Source: an uncultured Alcaligenaceae bacterium
Lineage (GTDB): Bacteria > Pseudomonadota > Gammaproteobacteria > Burkholderiales > Burkholderiaceae_B
Reading direction: 5' to 3'
Assembly: GCA_937952975.1 (NCBI GenBank)
Contig: CALFXX010000159.1
Coordinates: 75,506 to 139,505 of the forward strand
DNA: 64,000 bases
The notes under the pieces are model-generated. The model was not told where the DNA came from and made no database searches. It saw only the letters and a list, made by a program, of their open reading frames with translations. Every line of letters starts with the position of its first letter. The first letter of the stretch is position 1. The position numbers and the translations under genes were made by a program. This document shows positions 44,950 through 53,709 of this stretch, piece after piece.

Positions 44950-45626
44950 AGATGAATCGACTGTCTAAACTGTCGTACCGAATGATCAAGTTCTGCATTC
45001 AACACCAAGGCCAGCCCTACCATTAACAGAATCGGGATCACAATCAACGCTATCGTCGTGAGCTTTGGCCAATTCAGCAGGAGTGGTGTTCGATTTTTTT
45101 TCACACGACCGTCGGCGCGATAGGCCATCGGAAATATTGGCAACGAGCCTGCATCATCCGAAATGCCCATGACATCTAAAATCGCTTGGTACTGCCCTAA
45201 CTTCAATGTTGACAGGGTCGCTGCATCCGAGGCCTCCGAATAGCGACCGATGAAACCCATGCACAAGCACAATAGATAGATTTCGCGAACGGGCGCGTCT
45301 TGATCGCCCAAGGCAGAGAGGCGTTCAAAAAACTCTCTTCCAGCAAGCGAGGTTTTAAAGTACCGGCGTTGCAACAAATGCGGCTGCCACGCCATCGGCG
45401 ACGTCCACACCTTCAGGCGCGCAATACGCTCATCGGCCCAGGCCGCAATAGGAAATAATCCTTGCTGAAATAGCTCGACATCTACGCCCGCGTTCACCGC
45501 TTCGGTTCGTGCCTGCTGAACCATGGCATCCAGCGTTTGGGCGACCTCTTGCGGCGAGTTGGCGTGCGCATGCTCGTATGAACGAACAAACGCAATGAGC
45601 GGCATAAAAAAATCTGACAGCCTCAT
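44946..45626 (-). CDS. tssL: T6SS inner-membrane protein TssL, copy 2 (DotU)
   Basis: 226 residues from the ATG at 45626, chosen because it follows the tssK2 stop directly; an extension to 45644 would overlap tssK2. The DotU domain contains FPIAAWADERIA, QRRYFKTSLAGREFFERL and MGFIGRYSE. One C-terminal membrane helix (LTTIALIVIPILLMVGLALVL). No peptidoglycan-binding extension. It overlaps tssM2 by 3 nt (ATGA), giving a tightly coupled K2-L2-M2 set. Confidence 0.92.
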   Translation of the reverse strand: MRLSDFFMPLIAFVRSYEHAHANSPQEVAQTLDAMVQQARTEAVNAGVDVELFQQGLFPIAAWADERIARLKVWTSPMAWQPHLLQRRYFKTSLAGREFFERLSALGDQDAPVREIYLLCLCMGFIGRYSEASDAATLSTLKLGQYQAILDVMGISDDAGSLPIFPMAYRADGRVKKNRTPLLLNWPKLTTIALIVIPILLMVGLALVLNAELDHSVRQFRQSIHL

Positions 45627-45627
45627 A

Positions 45628-47016
45628 TCACCCTCTGAGCACAACGACTTCGACGCGCAAATCTTCAGGAGCCTGCGCCCAAAACATCGCCAATTCGCCC
45701 TCTTGCTCTACCGCCTCCCAGGCTTGCGCCATCTGCTCGATGCGGTAATACCGTGTATTTGGACGTTGTGGTAAACCTTGTGGCGGCGTCAGCACCTCGA
45801 TCAAATCAATGCCTGGCAACGCTAAATCAATTAATGAGGGGAGTTGACTTGGCGAGGCTATGCGAACGGTTTTAACAAAATCTTGCGAAAGTCGATCGTT
45901 GTTAGAACCGGTCTTTGTCACCAAGTAGAAGCGGTTACGCGTCGCAAAAAATTCGCTAGGCAAAACGCCCACAAGGAAGTCGCCTCTTGGTTCAAGGTAG
46001 GCATAAAACTCGGGCCCAACTGAGATTTCGCTCAGTAGTTGGCTGATTAGTTTTCGCGCTGCCAAAAAACACGGACCTAGGTTTAAATGGTCATAACGCG
46101 GCATGCCCTCGTCTTTATCCCCCTGGCGCCCCATGACATCTGTTCGATCCGAGAAGGTACTAAGTTCGCCCACACACATTCTCAAAAAACCGTACACCGT
46201 CCAAGGATGAATCTGTTCAGTCTCTGCCAAGTGGACCGCCAACGGCACCAACCGGTTCAAGGCTTGCACGGCTTGCAACAAAATCAAGTAGTCGGGGTCC
46301 AACTCTTGGCGTTGCATGTCGCGCGGTATTTTGTACTCAGTAATTTGACGCAACCGCCCCGTCATATCGTCGCGGATGTCGTTGAGCACGTCGTGAAGTA
46401 GCCGCGACCCCGACAACGCATAACTTGGTGGCACCGATTGGGGCAGGACACGAATCGTATCGATATCCCTGACTAACTGCGCAATCGGGATCAGGTCGTA
46501 GTCGCCCAACGTTTCTATTTCAGGACCAAAAAAAATCTTCGGTGCAAAAAGTACGGTTGGCATATTGGCCGACGGCCCCGAGCCATAGAGGTCGGGCATT
46601 TGGTGCGCATCCCCCTGGCTGACCATACGGGACGTGACGGTTGCTGCCTCGTTCAGCGAGTCGACCACCGTAACATTCGGTGCAACCATCGATAGTTTTT
46701 TCAGACCAAGATAGACATCAAGCGGTGTGTCGGTCGACGTCCAGATTTGCTCAAACGAACGGGCACTGACCACAGCGTTGCCGGGGAATTCGAGGTACGT
46801 GTGATCTTGAAAGATCACACGCGCCGAGCGCACTTCAACCGTGCGCCCGTTTAGCGCTTCGGGCGCCAACTCTAGATGACCTATTCCCCAAAAGTGAGGG
46901 CTCGCGGCCTCGTACAATGGCTTTCGGTAGAACTGTTGAGTCTGCTCAAGGCGCTGAAAGTGCTGGGGCTGCAAAAACATGCCCTGATGCCAGTAGGTTC
47001 CCGTTCTGAAATCCAT
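45628..47016 (-). CDS. tssK: T6SS baseplate protein TssK, copy 2
   Basis: 462 residues from the ATG at 47016 (AGGTGAGAG upstream); a TTG three bases earlier is the alternative. The family opening GTYWHQGMFLQPQHFQ is at 5-20, and the classic HFWGIGHLELAPEALNGRTVEV follows. It differs strongly from TssK1 outside the N-terminal motif, so the two probably recognise different TssL/TssM partners. It is followed directly by tssL2 and preceded by tssJ2. Confidence 0.95.
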   Translation of the reverse strand: MDFRTGTYWHQGMFLQPQHFQRLEQTQQFYRKPLYEAASPHFWGIGHLELAPEALNGRTVEVRSARVIFQDHTYLEFPGNAVVSARSFEQIWTSTDTPLDVYLGLKKLSMVAPNVTVVDSLNEAATVTSRMVSQGDAHQMPDLYGSGPSANMPTVLFAPKIFFGPEIETLGDYDLIPIAQLVRDIDTIRVLPQSVPPSYALSGSRLLHDVLNDIRDDMTGRLRQITEYKIPRDMQRQELDPDYLILLQAVQALNRLVPLAVHLAETEQIHPWTVYGFLRMCVGELSTFSDRTDVMGRQGDKDEGMPRYDHLNLGPCFLAARKLISQLLSEISVGPEFYAYLEPRGDFLVGVLPSEFFATRNRFYLVTKTGSNNDRLSQDFVKTVRIASPSQLPSLIDLALPGIDLIEVLTPPQGLPQRPNTRYYRIEQMAQAWEAVEQEGELAMFWAQAPEDLRVEVVVLRG

Positions 47017-47031
47017 CAACTCTCACCTTGT

Positions 47032-47742
47032 CTAATCGATTAACTTGAGCGCAGCATCAGCGCTTCCTTTCGCTTGCGTTACCTGGCCATCCAAATTGAT
47101 TTCTGGCTTTACCGCGCCGAGTGGAACGGTTTCCTTAATCACTTTCTTCTCAAAATCGTAGGTCAGAACCTCTGCGTTTACGATTCGATCACTGCCCAAA
47201 AAGAGTCTTAGAGCCAGTATTGCTGGCTCGGCTTTATACGTTGTGGTCAAAACCCCTGAGGTTTCGATATTGAGAGGAATTCTGAAGAGACGAGCGGCTT
47301 GAACCGGCTTGAGTTGGTAGTACCCGGCCACGAAGCCAACAAACTTAGCGCCTTGGACTCGGTCGATCTTCAGAGTGGTTTTCTTCCCGGGACTCACCAC
47401 ATAGCGATTCAGTTGCACAACTTCGGGGGACGTCTTGCCACCCACGAGCACCTTCATCACGGCATCGGGCTTAGCAAGAAGGTCGACAAACGCTTTTTGG
47501 TCTGACGTCTGGAACACACCTAGCACGACGGTATGTGATTGATTAGAATAAAAGTTAAGGTCAAGATCGGAGACTAAGTCCACAAGAATCGCATCAGTCT
47601 CAAAAGGCCACTCGACCTCGGCCTTTGCCTCTTTAGGGGTATTACCGCCCAGAGCAGAATTTAGCCACGAACAGCCCGACAGAGCCGCCAGTGCCACCAA
47701 ACAGCAGCCAATTAGTGCACAACGAATAACTCGACTCAGCAT
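47032..47742 (-). CDS. tssJ: T6SS outer-membrane lipoprotein TssJ, copy 2
   Basis: 236 residues with a lipoprotein signal: basic N-terminus, hydrophobic core and lipobox LSGC (Cys at 24). The mature beta-sandwich and the NSALGGNTPKEAKAEVEW segment parallel the GGNSSKEAMADL region of TssJ1, which indicates distant paralogy. It is the first gene of the long minus-strand transcription direction and lies 16 nt before tssK2. Confidence 0.9.
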   Translation of the reverse strand: MLSRVIRCALIGCCLVALAALSGCSWLNSALGGNTPKEAKAEVEWPFETDAILVDLVSDLDLNFYSNQSHTVVLGVFQTSDQKAFVDLLAKPDAVMKVLVGGKTSPEVVQLNRYVVSPGKKTTLKIDRVQGAKFVGFVAGYYQLKPVQAARLFRIPLNIETSGVLTTTYKAEPAILALRLFLGSDRIVNAEVLTYDFEKKVIKETVPLGAVKPEINLDGQVTQAKGSADAALKLID

Positions 47743-47824
47743 TGAATTCCAATCATAATTCTAAAACACTACCTGAGATAACAGTTATAACATTATGAAA
47801 AAAATAATATAAATGGAGTTTAGC
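47743..47824. promoter_or_regulatory. AT-rich divergent promoter region of the T6SS island
   Basis: An 82-bp, strongly AT-rich gap separates tssJ2 (minus) from the spike/cargo operon (plus). It contains the 11-nt palindrome ATAAC-A-GTTAT (47778-47788), which overlaps GTTATAAC. Both arms of the island must be transcribed from about here, so it is a candidate control point for both. No sigma-54 type -24/-12 element was noticed. Confidence 0.5.
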
Positions 47825-48490
47825 GTGAGTCCAAACTTTCGACTAGAAGTTTTAAATTTCAGGCGACGAGCGATCCATTTAGTGTGGTCAATATGCATAT
47901 ATGCTGCACCGCAGCATGTCGCATGGGGCGCGGGTGATGGCGTTGACTCAACCGTCTTGACCGTACCTGTCATCTCAGTCACCAGTGAAGTCTTAAAAAG
48001 TTTCAACAACCCAGACGTCTGCAGACAAACCATCCTGACGGCGCAACAAATTGCCCAGCGTGAAGAAGACGAAAAAACATGGTGGGAAAAAAACTGGATC
48101 GCCAGCCTAGCCGGAGGAGCCGGCCTGATTGGCGGCGTACCGCTTAGCGCCCATGTGGCCTCGATTGCTTCTGGAGCCCTGGTAATACCAACCATCCTGC
48201 TAACCGGAGGCGCTGCCTTTTTCGTCACACAGATGCTTGTACCGGCCAATCCGATGCTCTCGCCGCCCAAGCCTGGCAGCTACATTGCCTCGCAAAAATT
48301 CTACGTCGAGTCAGCCTGCGAGCCTGCACCGCTCGTTTACAAAGCGCTCTCTTACTATCGCGTAAGCTACCGATTTAATGGCAAAACTCAGACAGCCTTG
48401 GTCAAGTATGATCCGGGGGCAAGCGTAGCGATCAACGCGCAGGGTCGACCCGTAAATGAAATTGTGCCTGCAGCGACTACAAAACCCTAA
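47825..48490 (+). CDS. Glycine-zipper-like envelope protein of unknown function
   Basis: About 221 residues from the GTG at 47825, which has GGAG 6 nt upstream; an ATG at 47813 is in frame but overlaps that GGAG. A likely signal sequence lies at about 14-35. Two Gly/Ala-rich hydrophobic stretches (about 90-145, including SLAGGAGLIGGVPLSAH and ILLTGGAAFFV) follow. The C-terminal part reads YYRVSYRFNGKTQTALVKYD, which resembles the tail of glycine-zipper 2TM outer-membrane proteins. Being first in the spike/cargo operon, it may be a self-protection or envelope factor; this is inference. Confidence 0.7.
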   Translation: MSPNFRLEVLNFRRRAIHLVWSICIYAAPQHVAWGAGDGVDSTVLTVPVISVTSEVLKSFNNPDVCRQTILTAQQIAQREEDEKTWWEKNWIASLAGGAGLIGGVPLSAHVASIASGALVIPTILLTGGAAFFVTQMLVPANPMLSPPKPGSYIASQKFYVESACEPAPLVYKALSYYRVSYRFNGKTQTALVKYDPGASVAINAQGRPVNEIVPAATTKP

Positions 48491-48559
48491 CGCCCTCACC
48501 GACCTCTGCATACAAAGGCCGCCAAGCCGCACTTTTTTAATCTATCTTTAAGCGCAAAC

Positions 48560-50167
48560 ATGGCAGATTCAAAGACAGAATCATTGGGTAACAAACCGCG
48601 TTTCACGTTTACCTCTGACGGACAGGGGTCAGCCAAGCTCGACGTCGCAAGCCTTCAGGGCACGGAGAGCCTTTCAAAGCCTTTTCGATTTGAGTTGACG
48701 CTCATTAGCTCGTCGAAAGAACTTGACTTCACCAAGATGCTGGGTAAGCCGGCAACACTCACAATTTTATCGATTGATGGCAGCAAAGAGATACCGTACC
48801 ACGGCATATTGTCTGAGCTCGAACAAGGTAACCCACTGAGGGGCTCTGCAATATATCGAGCCGTACTCGTACCAAGTCTGTGGCAATTGTCCTTAACGAA
48901 AACAAATGAAGTCTATGGCAACGAACAGACCATCCCTCAGATTATCGAAACCGTCTTAAAGGCCAATAATCTAACCTCTCTCGATTATCAGATCTCTCTG
49001 ATGAACCCAACGCAGTACCGCCAGCGAACTTTCGTGTGTCAATACCAAGAGACGAGTCTGGATTTTGTACAGCGCTGGTTAGAGAGCGAAGGGCTTTATT
49101 ATTATTTTGATCATGACAACTCGGGCGCTAAGACTGCCAAACTGATGATCTTGGACTACAAGCAGGCCGAACCCGCCACAACATTGTCATTGGTGTATGC
49201 GCAAAAAGAAGATCTCCAAACGGCGATGCAAGATCATTGCGTGTTCAACTTCACCTGTAATCAGAGACTATTACCCAAAACCGTTTGGGTGCAAGACTAT
49301 AACTATCGCAAAGCTGCTCTAGGCGATCAATTACAGGCTAGCGCTACGGCGAGCGCAACAGGACAAGGTACCGTCATGTGTTTTGGCGATAACCTTCGCA
49401 CGACTAACGATGCCACCAATCTGTCAAAAATTCGCGCTGAAGAGATTCTTTGTCGTGAACAGATATTTGCAGGCAGCGCCACCGCCGTGGGGTTACGTAG
49501 CGGCTACAAGATTCAGCTCTCAGGTCACTATCGGTCGAGCTTTAACGGCTCGTACCTTGTGACAGAGGTTGAACATCGCGGCGCACTTGCTGGTGTTTTA
49601 TTTTCAGGCGACCGCGATGCTTCCACAGAGGATGCGGGCGGTATCGTCTACGAGTGCAACTTCAAGGCCATCCCAGCATCAAAGCAATTTCGCGCAGAGC
49701 GAATCACTCCTTGGCCAACGATCGCCGGCTTAATGAGCGCTACGGTCGATGATGAAGGTGATGGCAAATACGCTCAACTCAACGAATACGGTCAATACAA
49801 ATTACAACTCTTATACGATCAAACTAGCAAACAACCCAACAAGGGCTCCTGTTGGGTTCGTATCGCCACTCCTTACGCTGGGACAAAAAATGGTTTGCAT
49901 TTTCCCTTACTGAAGGGCACCGAGGTGATGCTTGCCTTTATGCACGGCGACCCTGACCAGCCAATGATTGTTGGGGCCGTCAGCAATTCTGAAAATAAAA
50001 ATGTGCTCACAAACCAAAATGCGACTGCTGCTGGGGTCTTATCCCCCAGCACAAATATGATCAGTGTCAGCGACCTAGATGGCGACGAGTCAATGTGCTT
50101 TTATTCACCGCAAGGTGGTGCAACAATCATTATTGGTTCGCTTGAAGGTAATACTTCAAAAACTTAG
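48560..50167 (+). CDS. vgrG: T6SS spike protein VgrG, copy 2 (TssI)
   Basis: 535 residues. The gp27-like region has RTFVCQYQETSLDFVQRWLESEGLYYYF-type sequence around 155-185. The OB-fold has YGQYKLQLLYDQ, GSCWVRIATPYAG, GLHFPLLKGTEVMLAFMHGDPDQP. After about 490 only a short tail remains, without the long beta-helix or an effector domain. A separate beta-helix-like protein is encoded next. It belongs with DUF2169, pentapeptide, DUF3540 and DUF4150 genes, a set known to build and load spikes. Confidence 0.96.
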   Translation: MADSKTESLGNKPRFTFTSDGQGSAKLDVASLQGTESLSKPFRFELTLISSSKELDFTKMLGKPATLTILSIDGSKEIPYHGILSELEQGNPLRGSAIYRAVLVPSLWQLSLTKTNEVYGNEQTIPQIIETVLKANNLTSLDYQISLMNPTQYRQRTFVCQYQETSLDFVQRWLESEGLYYYFDHDNSGAKTAKLMILDYKQAEPATTLSLVYAQKEDLQTAMQDHCVFNFTCNQRLLPKTVWVQDYNYRKAALGDQLQASATASATGQGTVMCFGDNLRTTNDATNLSKIRAEEILCREQIFAGSATAVGLRSGYKIQLSGHYRSSFNGSYLVTEVEHRGALAGVLFSGDRDASTEDAGGIVYECNFKAIPASKQFRAERITPWPTIAGLMSATVDDEGDGKYAQLNEYGQYKLQLLYDQTSKQPNKGSCWVRIATPYAGTKNGLHFPLLKGTEVMLAFMHGDPDQPMIVGAVSNSENKNVLTNQNATAAGVLSPSTNMISVSDLDGDESMCFYSPQGGATIIIGSLEGNTSKT

Positions 50168-50234
50168 CGAGAACAGCAATACTCAAGCAGACCACACGAT
50201 GATCCGCCTGAGTCAACGTAAATAGGCCTTACCC

Positions 50235-51536
50235 ATGAGTACTAAAAGTAAAACCTTTGGCTACGGCTTAGTTGGTTCGGGCAGCAAGGTATTGATGTTC
50301 ACGGGGACCGATCAAGCGTTTGTCAATGGCGACAAAACCACCTTCACCATTGGAAGCGCCAGCGCGGCCACCATCGGAACAAAACTAGATTTTCAAGTCG
50401 GGCCGTCGTACTCATTCAAGAACTTCAACCCCTCAGAGTGGGGCGTGCCGACGAATATTGAAGCCATTACCAAATGGGGTGACGCGCAAGGATGGACAAC
50501 CTACGAGTTCACCAGCGTTAAAGAAGTTAGGTTTAACACTCATAAAAATGGATCACTTGAGTACCACACTAGCAAGACGTTTTCTAGTGGAGTCAGTTTT
50601 CAAGCAATCGCGGGTTATCGAAAAAATGGTCAAACTAAATTTGACGATTACATCAAGTCTGTAGGAAAAGTTGGCTATACATACTCGGTAACGGACGTCT
50701 TAGACGCAGTCAAAAAAATTACCCAAACGCTCGACCCAAAGGCACTTGGCGACAATCACCACGCAGCAATCCCTGCGGTGCTCAGTACTGTCAACACGGC
50801 AAATTCAACTTCAAAGGATTTGCAAGACGCAATCAAAAAAGACAGTAGTCTCGGTTCTGAAATTCATCCCGAATCGGTTTTACAGGTTACGAAAGACTTA
50901 GTCTTTTTGGGCGTCAGCCCCGAGTCAAGCAGTACCAATCCCCCCCCCGTTGGCACAAGTCTGCTCATGGGAAAATCTGCTACGTTGGCAACGCGCGACG
51001 CCACAGATAGCTCGCCTTATCAAAAAAATGACGACGGACAGTACGTCAATTTCAAACAAGCCCCAATCGACTTTGTCGAAGTAGCACGCAAAAAAATCAC
51101 GGCCAGTTCGACCGCCATCGAACTGAATGCCACGAGCGAAAAAAATGAGAAAGAAGATGCTAGTGTGTTAGTGCAAGCAACGGGCAGCGACAGCACAATT
51201 AATATCTTGGCCCCCACCATCGCTGTGAATGCAGGCAGCGACAACAACAGCAAGTTACATGGTCTCTCAATTGCTATATCAGGCGATGCCGAGATTAAAC
51301 TGGCGCACGAGAGCGGTAACGGCGCAAAATATATTTCAATCACCAAAAGTCAAATCAGCGTTCAATTTCAAAGTGGTACCTCAATCACAATGAGTGGTAG
51401 TGAAATCAAAATCACTCAATCAAGTTCAACCGTAACCGTTACTGGCTCGCAAACCACCATCTCGTCGGGCGGCGTTCAAGTGCAACTCTCGGGCGGCCAA
51501 GTCAAAGTAGGCAGTGGTTTAAAAGTGATTGGATAG
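50235..51536 (+). CDS. Beta-helix-like protein of unknown function in the spike operon
   Basis: 433 residues, no signal peptide. The first 220 residues match nothing I recognise (opening STKSKTFGYGLVGSGSKVLM). From about 300 the protein becomes a series of short alternating strands rich in Ser, Thr, Gly and Val. It ends in repeats like ITMSGSEIKITQSSSTVTV and ISSGGVQVQLSGGQVKVGSG, which resemble the triple-stranded beta-helix at the C-terminus of VgrG or gp5. VgrG2 lacks such a region, so this may be a separately encoded spike extension, or cargo carrying a spike-like domain. Both are inference. Confidence 0.8.
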   Translation: MSTKSKTFGYGLVGSGSKVLMFTGTDQAFVNGDKTTFTIGSASAATIGTKLDFQVGPSYSFKNFNPSEWGVPTNIEAITKWGDAQGWTTYEFTSVKEVRFNTHKNGSLEYHTSKTFSSGVSFQAIAGYRKNGQTKFDDYIKSVGKVGYTYSVTDVLDAVKKITQTLDPKALGDNHHAAIPAVLSTVNTANSTSKDLQDAIKKDSSLGSEIHPESVLQVTKDLVFLGVSPESSSTNPPPVGTSLLMGKSATLATRDATDSSPYQKNDDGQYVNFKQAPIDFVEVARKKITASSTAIELNATSEKNEKEDASVLVQATGSDSTINILAPTIAVNAGSDNNSKLHGLSIAISGDAEIKLAHESGNGAKYISITKSQISVQFQSGTSITMSGSEIKITQSSSTVTVTGSQTTISSGGVQVQLSGGQVKVGSGLKVIG

Positions 51537-51564
51537 GTATGAAAAGCCATCGATTGGTCATGTT

Positions 51565-53685
51565 ATGAAAATCATCAAACCAGACGCCGCTGAGGTGTTG
51601 GTCAGAGTTTTCTCTAATTCTGCGCAACAATATTGTTTATCCATTGGGTTCATTCAATCGTTTGCATTACATTCAACCGCACCTCTGCCAAAGCCCAACG
51701 CATCGCTTGTTTATGCTGTTGCGGCCGAGGCGTTAGGCAAAGACGCAGTATTAGATGAAGGCTTACCCAAGGCGTTCGGTGAGTTTTTGTTATATGGTGC
51801 GGCCTATCCTCCGGCCGGCCACTCTGACCAACCACTGTCGGTCAAAGCCAGAGTGGGTGAAGTGCAAAAACAACTTGCTGTGTTCGGCGATCGCACGATC
51901 TCGTCGTTTGGCATTCGCGGCACCCCAGCACGCTTTAACCGTATGCCGCTCACACCTGCACATGCCTACGGGGGCCAGAGCTATCCACTCAATCCGAAGG
52001 GCAAGGGGGCCGATAAAATCGTCGACCCTGTGACTACGACTGTGCAACGGCCGATGCCCAATATCGAGTTACCCAACCGACTGATGCTCTCAGCGTCCGA
52101 TGAACCTGAGCCTGCTGGATTTTGGGCTTTCGCACCAGACTCACCCAAGCGCTCTGGTTTACTTGGTCGCTTTAACGATCGCTGGCTAGCGAACCGTTGG
52201 CCACATCTGCCAATAGACACACAAGCCGAATATTTTCAGACAGCTCCTGTCGATCAAAGGCTTGCGCACTATTTTCGTGGTGACGAAACAATCAGCCTGC
52301 ACAATGTGCATCCTCAGCTGCCAGTTATTGAGTCGACTCTACCGAAGACGCGTGCACGGATTTTTGTCGCACAACAACCTGCAGGACAAGAAAATACCTT
52401 CAAGGAATTGACGGCAAACGTCGAAACGGTATGGCTATTGCCCGACCAACTTACCGGCTTGGTACTATATCGAGCGGTTATTGTCATTGCGGACAGTACT
52501 GCGTCTGATATCAAGCATATTTACGCCGAGCTTGAGCCACTGAGCGAAAGCCCAAAAAGTCAGGCTGAATTTTATAAAAGTTTTGTCGCACAAACGCAGT
52601 TAACGCTCGCTCCGATGTCGCTAGAACTGGACGGCACCGCCGCAATGGCTGCGAGCGCCGAAGTTGCTGCAAACATTCCTGCCGCAGCGCCTAAGGTGAG
52701 TCGCCAGCACATTCTCGAGCGCTATGCGCTCGGTGAATCCTTTGCCAATGAAGACCTAACAGGAGTCGACCTTTCAGGGACAAACCTGATGGGTGCTGAT
52801 TTTTCTGGCGCTCAGTTAGCTGAGGCAAATTTCAGCAATGCGCACCTAGAGCAAGCTAAGTTTGACCGAGCCCTCCTGAGCCATGCCGTCTTTGTTAAAG
52901 CGAGCCTCGTCCAGACGAGCATGGTCGGCGCAAGCGCCAGCCACGTCCAGTTCGTAGAGTGCGATTTGTCACGCGCTCAATTACAAAGTAGCGATTTTTC
53001 ACACTGCGATTTTACCCAGGCAAAATTTGATCAGGCCGATCTAAGCCTAGCAATCTTCTCTGGCTCACAAATGACATTGATCTCTGCACTTGGAATCACT
53101 GCAGAGCAAACAGCCTTTGAAGAGTGCACCTTGTCGCAGGCTAATTTTTCGCAGGCACAATTGAAAGCCGCAAGCTTTAATGATGCGACCTTAACAAAGA
53201 CAAATTTCACACAAGCTTTATGTCAGCGTGTTGATTTCTCGGGTGCCGCGCTAAGCAGTGCAACGTTTGCAAATGCTGACCTGCAAGACAGTGAAGCCAA
53301 CACGGCGACCACGTTTGCCCACTCGAGTTTTATTAAAGCTAATTTGAGTGGTGTTAATTGGGCTGGTCCTTGCCTCGATGACGTAGCTTTTGACGACGCA
53401 GTCATGGAAAAAGCAGATATCTCTGGCTCGAGCCTGCACAGAACGCGTATGCCTCGCGTGTTGGCACGTCAGGCGTGTTTTGCAAATGTCGACATCAAAG
53501 ACTCTGACCTAACAGGCATCAACTTGTTTGAGGGCTCGTTAGCAAACGCCAAACTGCAAAATACTCGCGTGCGATCAGCAAACCTGTTCGGAGTCAATTT
53601 TATGGATACCCAACTTGGCAACTGCGATTTGAGCGGATCAGATATCGAACGCACGATTCTCGGCGTTCGTCAGGCTTTAGCGTAA
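51565..53685 (+). CDS. DUF2169 adaptor fused to pentapeptide repeats
   Basis: 706 residues from the ATG at 51565; a TTG at 51529 would overlap the upstream gene. The N-terminal DUF2169 domain (1 to about 345) is clear: LDEGLPKAFGEFLLYGAAYP, VFGDRTISSFG and RFNRMPLTPAHAYGG. DUF2169 proteins act as adaptors or chaperones for T6SS cargo. From about residue 390 to the end the sequence is A(D/N)LxX pentapeptide repeats, e.g. DLTGVDLSGTNLMGADFSGA, a right-handed quadrilateral helix. Some repeats are imperfect. It probably links VgrG2 or the DUF4150 tip to a cargo (inference). Confidence 0.9.
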   Translation: MKIIKPDAAEVLVRVFSNSAQQYCLSIGFIQSFALHSTAPLPKPNASLVYAVAAEALGKDAVLDEGLPKAFGEFLLYGAAYPPAGHSDQPLSVKARVGEVQKQLAVFGDRTISSFGIRGTPARFNRMPLTPAHAYGGQSYPLNPKGKGADKIVDPVTTTVQRPMPNIELPNRLMLSASDEPEPAGFWAFAPDSPKRSGLLGRFNDRWLANRWPHLPIDTQAEYFQTAPVDQRLAHYFRGDETISLHNVHPQLPVIESTLPKTRARIFVAQQPAGQENTFKELTANVETVWLLPDQLTGLVLYRAVIVIADSTASDIKHIYAELEPLSESPKSQAEFYKSFVAQTQLTLAPMSLELDGTAAMAASAEVAANIPAAAPKVSRQHILERYALGESFANEDLTGVDLSGTNLMGADFSGAQLAEANFSNAHLEQAKFDRALLSHAVFVKASLVQTSMVGASASHVQFVECDLSRAQLQSSDFSHCDFTQAKFDQADLSLAIFSGSQMTLISALGITAEQTAFEECTLSQANFSQAQLKAASFNDATLTKTNFTQALCQRVDFSGAALSSATFANADLQDSEANTATTFAHSSFIKANLSGVNWAGPCLDDVAFDDAVMEKADISGSSLHRTRMPRVLARQACFANVDIKDSDLTGINLFEGSLANAKLQNTRVRSANLFGVNFMDTQLGNCDLSGSDIERTILGVRQALA

Positions 53686-53709
53686 ACACTCAACTCTCAC
53701 AGAGCCTGT

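Noticed and set aside
51529..51564. TTG start for the DUF2169-pentapeptide protein
   Set aside because: It overlaps the upstream stop and adds 12 residues with no DUF2169 match; the ATG at 51565 gives the usual family opening.
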